Origin: Gaertneriomyces semiglobifer
Lineage: Eukaryota > Chytridiomycota > Chytridiomycetes > Spizellomycetales > Spizellomycetaceae
Assembly (NCBI GenBank): GCA_025558075.1
Contig: JAHLKF010000031.1
Coordinates: 1 to 64,000 of the forward strand
Direction of reading: 5' to 3'
DNA: 64,000 nucleotides
The notes beneath the pieces were generated by a model. The model ran no database searches, had not been told where the DNA came from, and saw nothing but the letters and a program-made list of their open reading frames with translations. This document shows, piece by piece, positions 10,628-22,945 of the stretch. The position numbers and the translations under genes were made by a program. Within the stretch, counting starts at the first letter, position 1. Every line of letters starts with the position of its first letter.

Positions 10628-12985
10628 TTCTGCATGTGGCCGTCTTGAGTTAAACACGGGGGCATACAACTCGACGTGAGCTTTCTTTTCTCCAATTTCA
10701 GCATGATAGTAACACGCTGGTTTTACGAGTGCGTGTTGGCACTCTACGACTATTGCATTCCATTGAGCGGTTAATTGAGGTAGTTGACAATACGAACTCG
10801 GTCGCCCCGGGATTATCGTATTCTGTTGACGGGCGGGGGAATGGAAAGCAAGTTTTGAGGGGGGGGGGGGATGAGGTTTGTTTAGTGCTGGTTGTTTGTA
10901 TATGCAGTGGCGCAGCCATACTGAAACTTTCGAAAGCGAACGGTCAACGCCCTTGAATGGACCGTTGTTTCCGAAGCTGAGGTGCATTGTTGAAGCGTAG
11001 ACATTACTGTCGCAGAGAGCAGAGTGTGGTGTTATTGGATGGCCGAAGACTCTCCTAGTCTGCTAGAGTTTTCACCCTCTTGCTCGCGGATTCGCTGGTC
11101 GCTTGTAGATAGACAAAGGGTTTTCCCTTGCGTCAGTTCGTACAATAAGCACATTGGAATATCTGGACATTATCCGTTTGGCCATTTCGCTTTGAGCGCT
11201 TGTATTCTCATCCCATGCGATGGACTTTTGATTATTAACGCACCTGCCAGAATTGCCAAACCGACTCTGGCTCGTTCCCGATGAGGGTGGATAGTGCTTT
11301 TTTTGCGTCGCATCCAGCTCATATCAACGACGTTGACAGTCACCTCAAGCACCGCAACATGCGATGCATTATCAATGGTGCCACTACTTTGATTAGTCAG
11401 GAAACAAGCTGAGAAAGACAAAGTCAGCGAGTTCTTTCAAGATGGAGGTTCAACAAGTCAGCCTGGCCTAAGCGGTAACAATGAAGACCTTTACAAAACC
11501 CCTTCACGGAAGACACCAAAACACAAACGCACACGGTGCTCAATCAGCCATGTTATCACCAAAAGAGCACTACGGTGGACATGCAACCTGACGCTCTTGC
11601 TTACCCGCGCGTCGCGCCCACCGAGGTCAATCCGGAGAGCCTTGTTGGCCAAAATGGCTCCCGAAGAAACCGAGACCAAGAAGTGCTTGCATCCACCGAT
11701 ACTTTCCCATTTTGTCAGCGTATTCTTCACGTTCCCTTCGCCGAAGGCTTCTGCTTATATAAGCAACTGCCAGCAGCGCGTGCGCGTCCATACGAAAGGA
11801 GGACATTGAGAACGTGCTTTACAAATGACAGGCGCACGTTGGATATGAGTGTAGTGATGCAACAGTGAGCATCTTTTCTTAGCCTACTTCGTTACTCGTA
11901 CTTTTCTCTTTGGTATTTTTATTGTGCTCTCTTCCTTTCTCTCCACGGTGCCTCAAACAGCATCGGCTGTCAGTCTGTGGTCAAACCTGCTCGGATGGCA
12001 CATTACAGATTGTTCTGGACGAAGATTCAGAAGCCATGGGCCTGATTTATAAATTATATCTGAAGTCCGCTTTAACTACAATGCTATACAGAGTACCAGT
12101 GGTTCTCAATTGCCGGAGGTTGGCATGAATGCGCATTATGCGTATTATGAATTGGCGCGTCCGTTAGACGATTTGGGGGTCTATGCATGTACAGAGTTGG
12201 ACCGTGCGCGTAATAGTTTTCACTGATGAAAACAAAAATGTGATGCACGGTTGTGCTCGATCTGCCCAATCGTCAATTGAGTAAACTTAATCGGCCGTGG
12301 ACAGAATGGATGGATGTTGAAAGCTGGGAAATTACGGGAATAACGTTGAAGATGTGAAATTTGGTGCGAAAATGTGGTAACTCTTTCTTGCATGCAATGT
12401 ACATATAGTCAATAAAGATAAATCAGGCAAGTAGATGCCCACACTTTTCATTCCTGAATCAATACGTACGAATTCACGCTGACATGGATCGACAGACTGC
12501 ATCGCAAAGGGGCCAGCTCTGAATTTGAACTGAATCTGATGTGAACTGAGCTGAGCGACTCGCGCAACTGGGGTTTGTGGTGCGACGCGGTGCGACGCGT
12601 CGCGTGTCTCTTTTGGGACGCGTTTGCTTCCGAAAAGGAAGGTGACGGACGTGACACTCGCCGCTTTCCGCAACGGTGAATTGAAACCGACGCACGAACG
12701 CAAACGGAAGTTGAGAAAAGGAAGAAATAAAGTTCTTAGTTGCAAAGGCGGAGGCAGAGAGCAAAGGGGGAAAGGAGGAAAGAGGAGAACGAGAAGGCAG
12801 AGGCAGAGAGGAATCAAGGTTGGCAGTGTGGGGGTTGTCGTCGAACGAAGGGTGTTAACGTCGCGCCGGCATAAGAGTCTGGGTCCACGATCTGGCTATC
12901 CATCCACTCTTTGCAACCTTCCCCCCGCTAGCTTCTTCTATGCTGGGTTGAATTGGAGACTCATATCACAATACAATAGTATCCT
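10628..12985. other. Long intergenic region
   Basis: No supported gene in about 2.4 kb. Contents seen: a 12-G homopolymer at 10859..10870; a TATA-like palindrome gcttatataagc near 11751..11762; and a purine-rich plus strand with GAGG/GCAGAG repeats around 12700..12810, which creates long spurious open frames on the other strand. The end of the region should hold the promoter of the SH3 membrane protein. Confidence 0.4.
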
Positions 12986-14383
12986 ATGATGAGAAGACCA
13001 GCAGCATCGCTATCGACGAACGTGCCTCGAGTTGTGGGATTGGCATGGTTGGCCGCCGCAACGATGGGTGTGAACGCACAGACGACTGGTACGTAGTCAC
13101 TTCGAAAAAGCGTTGAAGAAAGTGCAATCCGAACTGACAGGGTTTTTCAATTGACAGTCCCGGCGGAAAATTTCGAGTTCCCAAAGATTGGCGGCTCTGA
13201 TGAAACTGTCCTTCCGTCGCAAATTTCATTATCGAATGCGAACGACGCCATTTGGTACGCACTCATTGCGGTCGGCGGCCTTACCGTTCTCTTTGCTTTG
13301 TGTCTCTTCCTCTGTTCATGCCGCAAAGGGCAGAAACCAGTTCTGCAACCGACATCAACATTGTCTCGTTCGCTTAGTCGTCACGGCAGCCAAGGACCGC
13401 ACGTCTCCTTGCCGAGAGGTTTAGCCCGACCACAGCCCAGAACCACTAGTTTGAAGGAAAGCAGAACCCAAGACCCTTCTTTGGATGAGATGGGACTGCA
13501 GACTGCAACCGAATTCATCACTGCAAATAGCGGGCGGAAGCAATTTCCAGTTATCCGGGTCCATGTGAAAGCTGCCGCTGATGAAATGAATCTTGTTCCT
13601 GGTGACCGTTGCGTATTGTTGCGGGTCTTCCCCGACGGTTGGGCAGAGGGTGTGTCGATGCGTGCAGGAGGTCCATCCATTTTTCCAGTCATTTGCTTGG
13701 GCGGATCTGTACCTCGTGTATTGGCAGCCAAGTATACTGCAGCCGCACCACCACCACCACGTCCGTACGGTCGTCCGATGGCTCCACAGTCCAAGGGACC
13801 GTTACCTTACCCGCCCCCGCAGCCGATGTACGCAGGAGGCGGGCCTTCCATGATGCCTGGTAGAGACCCACGTTACCCACCTGCGCCACCATCCTCACCG
13901 TACGACTCTGCTCTGCCAACACGCTCCAACACGCAATTCTCGAATGACAGCATCGGACCGCCTCCTAGTGAATCGGATGTCCCTCGGGTACCCTCCATTT
14001 CACCCTCGGAAAGTATATCCATGCGAGCAGTACGAATGAATCCGGTGGACACCCGATATATGATGAACGCACCACCCATGCCCGTCCCACCCAATACACC
14101 ACAGTCACAACGAGCCGCTGGCGGTTTACGGACGCCTACCGTCAAGATTCAAGAAAATCTCAGGAAACCGGACAGCAAGGAAGGATTACGCGGCCCACGT
14201 TCACGCGAAAGACTCAATGGTCAGTCGAGCAGAGAAAACATTGGCGGAGCTAGTAGTGGACCCGCAGCAGCAGGCGGCCGTGATGCAGCACCCACCAGGA
14301 CGACGCAGGACGTTGATGCCCCGCAAACAGGAAGATATCAGACGATGGCGAGTATCTATAGTGATTTGAATGGGCCCAAATAA
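12986..14383 (+). CDS. Single-pass membrane protein with cytoplasmic SH3-like domain
   Basis: Predicted type I membrane protein of 442 residues. Exons 12986..13088 and 13158..14383, intron 69 nt (GTACGT...GACAG). Residues 1-31 form a signal peptide (VVGLAWLAAATMGVNA, cleavage probably after NA). A short ~30-residue outside part follows, then one membrane helix at 66-86 (IWYALIAVGGLTVLFALCLFL), then a Cys/Arg/Lys stop-transfer CSCRKG. About residues 164-222 resemble an SH3 domain: FPVIRVHVKAAADEMNLVPG, DRCVLLRVFPDGWAEG (DGWA/EG like the SH3 W-loop), IFPVICLGG at the end. The remaining ~220 residues are Pro/Gly/Ser-rich (PPPPRPYGRP, PLPYPPPQPMY) and could bind SH3 or WW domains. The layout (small ectodomain, helix, SH3, tail) recalls fungal Fus1- or Sho1-like surface proteins, but sequence identity to them was not established. 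An intracellular signalling or polarity role is inference. Confidence 0.8.
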
Positions 14384-14891
14384 GGTGGCTAGGGCCACTT
14401 GTTGCGGCTATATATATACAGTTTATTAGCAATGCACCGTTCATTTGGTTGCGTCGGAAATAGGTAATGGATCTTACTGCATGCATGTAGAGGTGTAGAT
14501 AGACATTTGGTAGACGTTTTGGATTCTTTATGTAGCAATACAAATTTCTTCAAGCATCCTCTACCCGCTATGTTACTGGACATTCGCTGCTCTCAAGGAT
14601 CATTGCGGTTTCGAGATCCAGTTTAGCATCTATATACGGTTTGGAGGACGGCCCCTCTTCCTAAAGCAGACGAGGGCTGCTAAAATTGATGAATACGACT
14701 AATCCCGATTGGCTTTGATACACACCACATGGGAGACTCCCCGAGCAACGGGCAGGTTGGATGTTGAGGAACTAATAATTGTGCGAAAACTATGTACATA
14801 AACACATTCAAAATCATACATCTACACAATACGAGGTCCCATAACGCCAGGGACCTTGCGCGGCTGCAAAATGCATCCCCCCATCGTATGG
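14384..14891. other. Convergent 3' flanks
   Basis: Short spacer between the stop codons of the SH3 membrane protein (plus) and the DOCK gene (minus). It would hold both 3' UTRs and terminators. No other feature was recognised. Confidence 0.5.
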
Positions 14892-17800
14892 TTACGCCTT
14901 CTTAACCGCATCCTTTAACTTATCCCAAATACCATCTCCGTCTCTATCAGTCTTCGCCTTCTTGCCCATTCCTGACGTAGTGCTATCGCTTCTGCCAATA
15001 GCCGCCATACTACTCAAATCACTTACGGAATTCGTCCTCGAAATGGCATAGTTGCTGGGTAAAGGGGGAACACTGGGAATATCGTCGTCGACGGTAAAAG
15101 TTGTATGAGCCGTGTGAGCGGTAGTACTGCTCGTGTTTGTAGAGGCGCGCTTGGAGACTTCCGTGCGACTGGACGACTGAGAGTGTCGCGACTTGATATA
15201 AGAGTGGGCAGTGGACGATAGATCTTCGTGACCATCATCATTTCGACCCGTCGACATCCGTCCGCCGTCGGGGTTGCCATGCAAAGTCGACTCCCCAAAG
15301 TTCTTGGCAAAGAGCGCCCACAATTCGCCGTGTAGCGGCCGCATTTCGGGACCGACTAAGCGACCGTGGACTTCCAAACCTTGTCGTAAAACCCGTTTCT
15401 GTTCTTCGACTGCTTCCCGCAGGCGTTCAACCATTTTCAACTCGTCTTCAGTGAGGTCAGGATGCGAACGGTAGGCCTCGGACAGGAACGTTCTCGCGTA
15501 CAGAGGCACACCCCCGTTTACCGGTGAATCCACCGTCCCATGCAGATGCATCGTCAAGGGGCTCAGATTCACGCTTCTGTCGTGCTGATGCGCAGAAAAT
15601 TGCGATATCATTTGCGATAGCTGACGGTTCTTGCTTTGGACAGTGATGACAGCAGTTTGAACAGGCGACAGAAGGAAGGTTTTGGAAAAGAAAATCTTGC
15701 TTCGAAGTGCTAAGCTTGGAAGTGGCGTCTCCGTTGCCAGAACAGTCTTTTCTGTCCACAAAGAGAGAAATTCGTGGGCAGGATCTGATGCGGGGATGTC
15801 GGGGAATATATGGGCTGGTGGCGGACGATGGATTGGACGAGAGAACGTGAAATGTACAGTGGGCCGGCGACTGTTGAGATGACGACGACCACTCGAGTCC
15901 AAATCATCAGCCAAGTCAGGTTCTACATCCCACAGATCAACATCGACATTCTCCGTAAAATCTCCGAAAAGTCTTGAGCTCCATTTGCGGTCGCATGATA
16001 TCTCCCTATCTCCCGTGCGACGATAATCAACCATGACTGGACTCACAGCAGTGACCACCACCCAACCTCTGCCATCTTTCGAAAGAATGGGCATGTCTTT
16101 CTCAGCTCCTCGCCATACTCTCCATCCTTTTTCTCCTAACCGTTCACAAAATGCACCCAGTTTTTCCCATTCGCCAGCTTTGTACACATAGCCAACTCCA
16201 TCTCTTCCATTAGTCGGATAAAATATGACGCGGTAATATTCGCAACCCACCCGTCCTCCATCCATGCTTCGAGCAAAGCCAGCTTGTCTCTCCAGTACAT
16301 CTGCCCATTTACGCCACATCCCACGTTCTTCATACGCCGATCCAAGTTCTTTACAAGTGTTGATACCCCATTCCCAAGCGAGCCCTTTCTCAAACAGTTC
16401 CAAACTCTTACGGAGGTTGGCCTCCTTTCTACTAAGCTCATCCCAACTCAAAAGATCAGAAATTGATGTCAATGCAATCCCGGCCTCTATATAATTACTC
16501 TCCTGTTCATGTATCGCGACAATGTTTTCCAATATCTCTACCACAACGCTTTGAATGGTCGCCATCTCCCATTCCTGGGCTACGAGATACTTAAGTAGTC
16601 CACAAAGCGCTTCAATTTCGTCATCATCATCCGTGGTGGTTCGGAGCCGAAGGGCATGGTCGAGTAACCCATCCAACTTTGCAATCAATAGGACTGCCTC
16701 AGGATCATGCGGCCCAATTGCTACGCTCGACTGCAACGCATCAATTAAAAACGTCTTCCATCCCTGACCTGCGCTTGACGTGGACGACACAATCTTCCAG
16801 CTTCCCTCAACAAACGACCGCAAGAACTGCGACCGGTCATTGCCCTCATCGTTACCAGAAGTCGTACTGTCCACTGATACGCGAAGCCTCCGGTGAAACC
16901 GGGTTCGACTTAGTACACTGCCCAGAACATCACCGGCAACTCTACGCAGACCGGGATGCGGACTGCAACTTAATCGCAAGAAGAGCTCTACATCGACAAC
17001 TGCCATCTCACTGGAATACATACGTAGAAGCTCTCCAGCTTCGCCTCGTATATCGGAATTCAGCTTATGCAACACCCGGCGGCGTTGAGGGTTATGGGAT
17101 TCAGGATGTACAATCGGATGAGTCAACGCGTGTAGGAGGGTAGTGAAGAATGATAACCAATTCGATTGAAGTGTCACCGGAGAGATCTCCTGTGTACCTG
17201 CCTCCAGTGGCGATGTAATGCGGTATAGGTACTCTCCCACACTCTTCAAAACTTTCAGCGTCCCTTTGACAACCAAGCATCCTATTGCAATCCACCTGCA
17301 TGGAAACACCGCGAGCGAGTCATCCAACATATCCCTCAGCAACAGTAGCAACGCTTCGACATCGCCAAAGAAAGGAACAACGGTATCAGCGGGCAACAGG
17401 TCGAACAACTCTAGAAACACAGCTCCAAGTTGCGACAGCGTCACATTTCTCGGGACCAACTCCTGGTGGTCATTAACGATTCCATCCATATCGTTTCGAA
17501 TCTCGTTCACCAGCTTACTCCAGAAAAGCAAAAGCCGGCTTCCTAGGGCTTTCAGTCCGTTAAGGAGCACTCGCTTCTCTTTCTCTCGTTTCAGCCTCTC
17601 GCATAATTCGCCCACAAGCTCCTCAACACCACGAGCTTCCATGTCAATCCATTTACAACACCATCGCCCCACGCAGCCTACCCAAACATCCCCCCAGATG
17701 CCCGCTTTCAAGCATTGTCGGACAAGATTGATTTTATGAGGCACCAGTGACGAAGTATCCGGTGTGCTATCAATGAACGTTGCAAGAATGTTGATGATCT

Positions 17801-20800
17801 GGGTCGCGGGCAGATATAACTGTAGTGACGGCAAGAAACTCGGAAAATGTTGTAGTGTAAGGCTCTGGCTCGCCAGAATGTTCGTCCGCTTCTGTCCGGA
17901 ATCCTTGTCAGTGTCTGTTGACATCAGCCCATTCACAGACGTCAAAAACTCTGTCAAGGTCTTAACAAACTCGTCGCCGTCCTCTTGTGACGCTATTTCA
18001 TTACTCTTTCCAGCAAGCTTGATTACCCATTCCCACACTCTTACACCAACCCGCCACTCCTTCAAGCCTTCCTCGTCTCTTCGCGCCACGGCAGTCTTCA
18101 ATCCGCCCAATAACACTTCCCACGCCCGGTGACTCTTCATCCCTTCAATCCATTGTTCCATAACAGGTCGATGCAAGGCCAGAAACCGTTTATCAGTAAA
18201 AATCCGCAGCAAGAAGACTAACGATCGGAAAATCTCTGCATCCAACGCGGGACCAAGGTGAGAATCCATTACCGAAAACAAGGCCGTTAACAGACTTGGG
18301 AGGAATTTGATGATTTCAAGTTCTCCCGCTGTTTGGAGGTTGGAAATGAGCTTTGGCAGTTCGCTGGATGCTCGGGATTTCCATTCCAGTAGATCGTGAA
18401 TTGGCCGTGATTGTGTTAGCACGGCTGACACTAGCCTTGTTCTCACCGAGCACGTATCCTTCAAAAGGGTTCCTCTGCTACTGCTTCCTTCCTTTTCCTG
18501 GTGTTTGTACAAACTTAGCGAATGTACTCCGTCCGAAATGGGCAATGAACCTTGATTCCGGAAGTTCAGGTAAGCAACAGCAAACGGCGACGTCGTCTTA
18601 GAGTTCGATTTGACATGTCTAAATCTAAATATCGCAGTTGCCTCGAGTAGGCCCGAAGCCGGAAGAGATATCTTGAAAGTTTCCATGTACTTTGGGGTAG
18701 GGTTATGGTAGTACACAGTGCTCTCCCACCACGCTGTGGGGACCGGAGTCGACGACGTGAAGATACAGTCCGTAATCGTTCGCCCACTTCTGTCGGTTAC
18801 ATCCACCGTCACCTGAACATTCCGGAATCCGCTTGATGTAAAGTCCGCAGATCCGAGCGTTAAATACAAATCATTTCGCTTATCTTGCGGTCTCAGCAGT
18901 GCTCCGAAATCATTACGAGGGCTGACAATTGATCCGTATTTTTCCTTTTCCTTTTCAGGCACAGGTCTCAGACTCACCAAAGCAAATTCTCCTCGTGGAC
19001 TTGGCTCATACCCAGTCATTCGCTGTATCACATGGTCATAGAGCGTCGGAAACAACGCTTCAGAAGTAGCTACATAAAATCGCATGGCAACATCCACAAC
19101 CCCCTTTTCTCTCGTGTTCAGTAAATCGCCAATCGCAGCTACGCCCCAACTATGCGGTCGTCTCATAACGTATCCGGCATCGCTTGATATCGACACGTCC
19201 AGGCTGGAGACGGAGTTATCCAATGAGGATACCGATGATGACATGTCCCTGATTTTCTCTGCCAACGACTGCGACGAAGAAGTCTTATTTTCGCCAGCGG
19301 ACATGCGACCTAAACGAGTCACACGGCAGACCAGGTATAAATCCGGTGACATATCGCGTGGTGTCAACGAGGTAAAGACTGTTGACCATTTTCCTGCAAT
19401 GCTCTCCCCAGAAGAAATGTCTGCGAGCGACGATCCAGATACCGTCACCGAATAGTCTTCGGTAAGAAACCGGCTTTCGGCAGCGTTATATAGTGCGAAA
19501 CCAAATTCTACGGATTCCGTAGGAGAACAATATGTGCCGCTTAGCTTCTTAATATCCAAATGAAGATTAGTGAATTCGACGCCCATATCTTCGTTATTTC
19601 GACCGGATGACGCGGCCCGTTTGCGCCCCTTTGCCGCATGCTGCGAATGGATTCTCCACAAATTCATAATAGTCGCATTCCGTTCAGACAAAATATATCC
19701 CTTTTCATAATGTCGAATTACCAGCTCTGCACCTTGATACGCATTACCTTCTTCCATTTTCTTCACCAGTTGTTTCCGGATCTTGATGAGTTCCGCCTGG
19801 CCAAGGGTTTGCGACAGTAGCGTCTTCCGCCCTTGGTAGAGTTGCTGAAAAAGTTTTGAGATGTGCGTGAAGGATGCATAGTCGTGGTTACGAAGGTGCT
19901 GGTCGAGTAACGTTGACCAGTGTCGTAGACATGCAGAGATCTCATCAATCAACGGTTCGCGGATGCCCGCGGCGGTTTCATGGGACGGCCGAAGAGGTGC
20001 AGGAATAGGGTGTAAAACTTTGCGGGGTGCAGGAGTGCCGGGCGCGAAGGAATTTGGACGGAGAAGGAGCGTAGGGCGTTTAGGTGTCGATGGTGCCGAA
20101 TTTGAATGAGACGGTTTGGGTGATGTCGGCGCCTGTTGTTGCGATGGAGCTGTTGCTGTTCGTGAAACGGCAGGACGAGATAGCTCTGGTGGATGATCAT
20201 CCATGGCTAACGGGGCGGATTTGGGTCCGCCGGCATCCATGTCCGGGGTATCGACACTTTTGGAAGGCAATTCCTGAATAGCAAATAGATACTGTCATCA
20301 ATCTCTATGTACATGATGGGCATATGCATCTCCATACACTCGGGATGATACTCACTATCGGCACTCCACCTCGCACCCACAGACATTTTAAAGGAAAGAT
20401 TCCACATAGTACTTCATCCTCCACAACCCGCTGTGCTTTTAATCCTGCTGTTGCAGTTGCACTCCCGCTTTCTCCATTCGCTGGAAAAACGTATCCTCTT
20501 CCCCATTCTCCACCAGCATGCACCTCAAGCAAATGAACGGCATCTCCCAACTCCAAAGGGACTCGCATATCCTCCACCACTCCATTTCCAGATACTCCCC
20601 CTGTGCTATGCGTGTGGTACGTCCTATGGGTATCACTACTCAGCGTTGAATATCGTGAGAGAGCGGGAGAGGAAGGCGCTGATGTCTCTGGCTTGTCTGG
20701 CGGTGGTGCGTCTGGTTGCTGCTGGGGCAAATATGGAGTGGTAACGACGGCATGAGTTCCTCGCGGCAGCGGTTTCCACATTTCAAGAGCCTGCGTCGTT

Positions 20801-20805
20801 GGCAT
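14892..20805 (-). CDS. DOCK-family guanine nucleotide exchange factor
   Basis: Activator of Rho-family GTPases (Rac/Cdc42 type), acting at membranes on actin and polarity. It has 1943 residues in exons 20356..20805 and 14892..20273; intron 82 nt (GTGAGT...TTCAG). The second exon is 5.4 kb without interruption. The N terminus has an SH3-like domain (about residues 75-140: LELGDAVHLLEVHAGGEWGR then EDEVLCGIFPLKCL), as in DOCK-A/B proteins. A Pro/Ser-rich linker follows. The C2-like DHR-1 domain starts near residue 618 (NDLYLTLGSADFTSSGFRNV, later VYYHNPTPKYMETFKISLP). A long helical repeat region leads to the DHR-2 catalytic domain (about 1440-1810), with FEKGLAWEWGINTCKELGSA, YYRVIFYP, HEFLSLWTEKTVLATETPLP and NGGVPLYARTFLSE. 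The tail is Ser/Thr-rich and ends in basic residues (LKDAVKKA). The ATG at 20805 is used. DOCK proteins usually need an ELMO partner, which is not in this window. Confidence 0.93.
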
Positions 20806-21717
20806 TGTACTGTTATAACGCTGTGATGCCTGCTACTGGATGCTTTGGGTTACAAGTGTTGTGTCATGCGGGTTCGTTGCACCTTTGTTCACAGGCTGTC
20901 GCTGTCAGACATGGAAAGCACTTTACTCTCGTCGTGGTGTGATGGACGAATCTGAATCTGAATGTGTCCGCAGTAGCCGCTTGCTCGTCCGTCTCTCGTA
21001 GACCTAATCTGAAGCTGTTATGGCCTGATGCAATAGGTTTCCTAATGTAAAAGTCGCAATGCACGGCCGAAAGTCAAAAACATTCTGAATTCTATTCGAA
21101 CACCGTTCAACGTCAACAAAAACGCAACTACAACTTCGCACCGAGGATTCGGTCAATCCACTGGGTTAATACCACTTCGGCGCAACCGGAGTCCTACAAT
21201 AACAAGAATGCAAGCCCTTAGGATCGGCAGAACAACGGACACCTGTCTGATTCAGATGTCCAGTTCCCGGAATAGCTTGCACAGTCGGGATCCCAAGTAC
21301 CAAAGGTTCTTCTCGGATACAGTCACTAGAGCATCACAAGGGGATAGCACGGGGGACCAAGGTGACAGCTGAACGGACAATTGCTGCTTGATGCCGTGAA
21401 TAGAGCTCATCAGCGAGGTTCCGGAGGATTGGTGCATTGTCACTCAAAGGGTTTAAGCTTCTGGGCCATTGGCATGGCTGTTGTCAACCCTTATCCACCG
21501 CAGCAAAAACAACAATAACAGGGACAACATCAAGGTATTGGAAAAGACCCAAGGGTAGAGTGACATCTGAAGGCCACGAGCGCAATTCAATGCTGTCGCC
21601 AAGCCGTGCAAAGCCTATATATTCAAGCGCCCCAACCATGATCGCCCGCACCCCATCACCCCTGTTCTCCGTCACATCGATACTGTTATCCAAGTCTGCA
21701 AGCGTCTGTTGGCGAAA
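20806..21717. other. Divergent promoter region (DOCK / seven-helix protein)
   Basis: The DOCK gene and the seven-helix protein gene start from opposite ends of this 0.9-kb spacer, so it should contain both promoters. A minus-strand open frame inside it has no recognisable content. No clear TATA box was found. Confidence 0.4.
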
Positions 21718-22945
21718 ATGGAAGAGTGTCCACGTTTATCCATCTTTAACTACTCGTCCAACACGGTCCTCAATGAGTGGTACATCACCAACCAATGTGG
21801 GGCATCCTGGCCGCGTGTAATGCTCTACGGCATCAACCTTCTCGTCTTTCTCATCTCCGTCCTCGCCGGTTTCTACCTAATCCCATACAACCTCAAGCAC
21901 AACAAGAAATGGCTCAGCGCACAACTGAGTCGACCCATCATCACGGCGCTTATCACCAACTTTGTATACCTCTGGATATATATTGCCGCTCTCATCGGGA
22001 CGCCCGGTTCCGACACCTTTCTAATTATCGGCTGGTGGTTGGCCATCAACGCCGGCAACGCGTTCCAACTCGCTGCCGCCTATGCATGGATCACACCCAT
22101 CAGGCACCTCAAAAACCTCAACTCCGCTACAAGCACCGTCATCACATCTGTCCTCGACACCCTTTCCAACATCCAATACATCATCTTCTTCACCAGCATC
22201 GCCTTCAACATTGGGATTGTCGCCGCCCACGTCGTGTTCTACCAACGCGGCGATGCGTACCGCGTCTGGCTGCTCCACACATTTTTCCACGTCGGAACCT
22301 TGCTCGTCACAGGCACCTTTGTGCGTCTCTTCAACTGGGCATGCACCAAGCTCCGCGGTGTTCTCATCCAGAACTTTGAAGAACTCGGAAGCGTCATGCG
22401 GGGTCCGTCACAGTTGAAAGCCACCGCGGCTGTCGCAAGCGCGACCGCGGAAGATAACCGCACGGGAAAGGTCTCGGGCGTAACCACTGCCTCGGAAAGT
22501 GTAGGTGGAGCGAGTGTCACCAAAAACACCACTCTCGGGCGCTCAAACAACGCTCAGGAAGGAAAAGACGTCACCTCCAACGGTAACGCGGGTAACAACG
22601 TTCAAAAACAACAAATCGAAGCAATCATCAGTTTGGTAAGCCGCCACATTGTTATTTTCACACCCCTTCCCTCCATTTTAAACTCTTGTATTCTCTCAAC
22701 AGTTGGAGCACTCTATCAAAATCTCTTCGGTGTCGGGGTACATCTCCGGCTCCATCCAACTCGCTATCCTCATCTGGGTCATTGCCGTTCGCACCCCCGA
22801 AGGCATGGCTGGCGTCAACTACATCTACTCCATCCGGTCCCTCTCCGTGGCACTCTCCACCTGCAAAGTCATCTATATGTATGGATACGTCAAGGTGCGT
22901 GATGACCTGGCGCTCAAACAACAATCAAAAGCGGGCTCCGCATAA
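21718..22945 (+). CDS. Seven-transmembrane-helix protein of unknown family
   Basis: Predicted integral membrane protein of 386 residues; not recognised. Exons 21718..22635 and 22703..22945, intron 67 nt (GTAAGC...CAACAG). The first ATG in frame is at 21718. Hydrophobic segments were read at about 34-55 (VMLYGINLLVFLISVLAGFY), 74-95, 101-124 (FLIIGWWLAINAGNAFQLAA), 153-175 (QYIIFFTSIAFNIGIVAAHV), 183-206, 313-335 (SGSIQLAILIWVIAV) and 343-369. This suggests seven helices, a short N-terminal tail with a possible N-glycosylation site (NYS) and two Cys, and a long ~100-residue hydrophilic loop between helices 5 and 6 rich in Ser, Thr, Asn and Gly. The C-terminal tail is short. The topology is like a GPCR with a long third cytoplasmic loop, but no DRY, NPxxY or fungal pheromone-receptor motif was seen. 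It could equally be a transporter-like or structural membrane protein. Confidence 0.75.

Noticed and set aside
12332..12989. Open frames on both strands around 12.3-13.0 kb
   Set aside because: They arise from purine-rich sequence; no domain, and the strong gene signal (signal peptide and SH3 protein) begins only at 12986.
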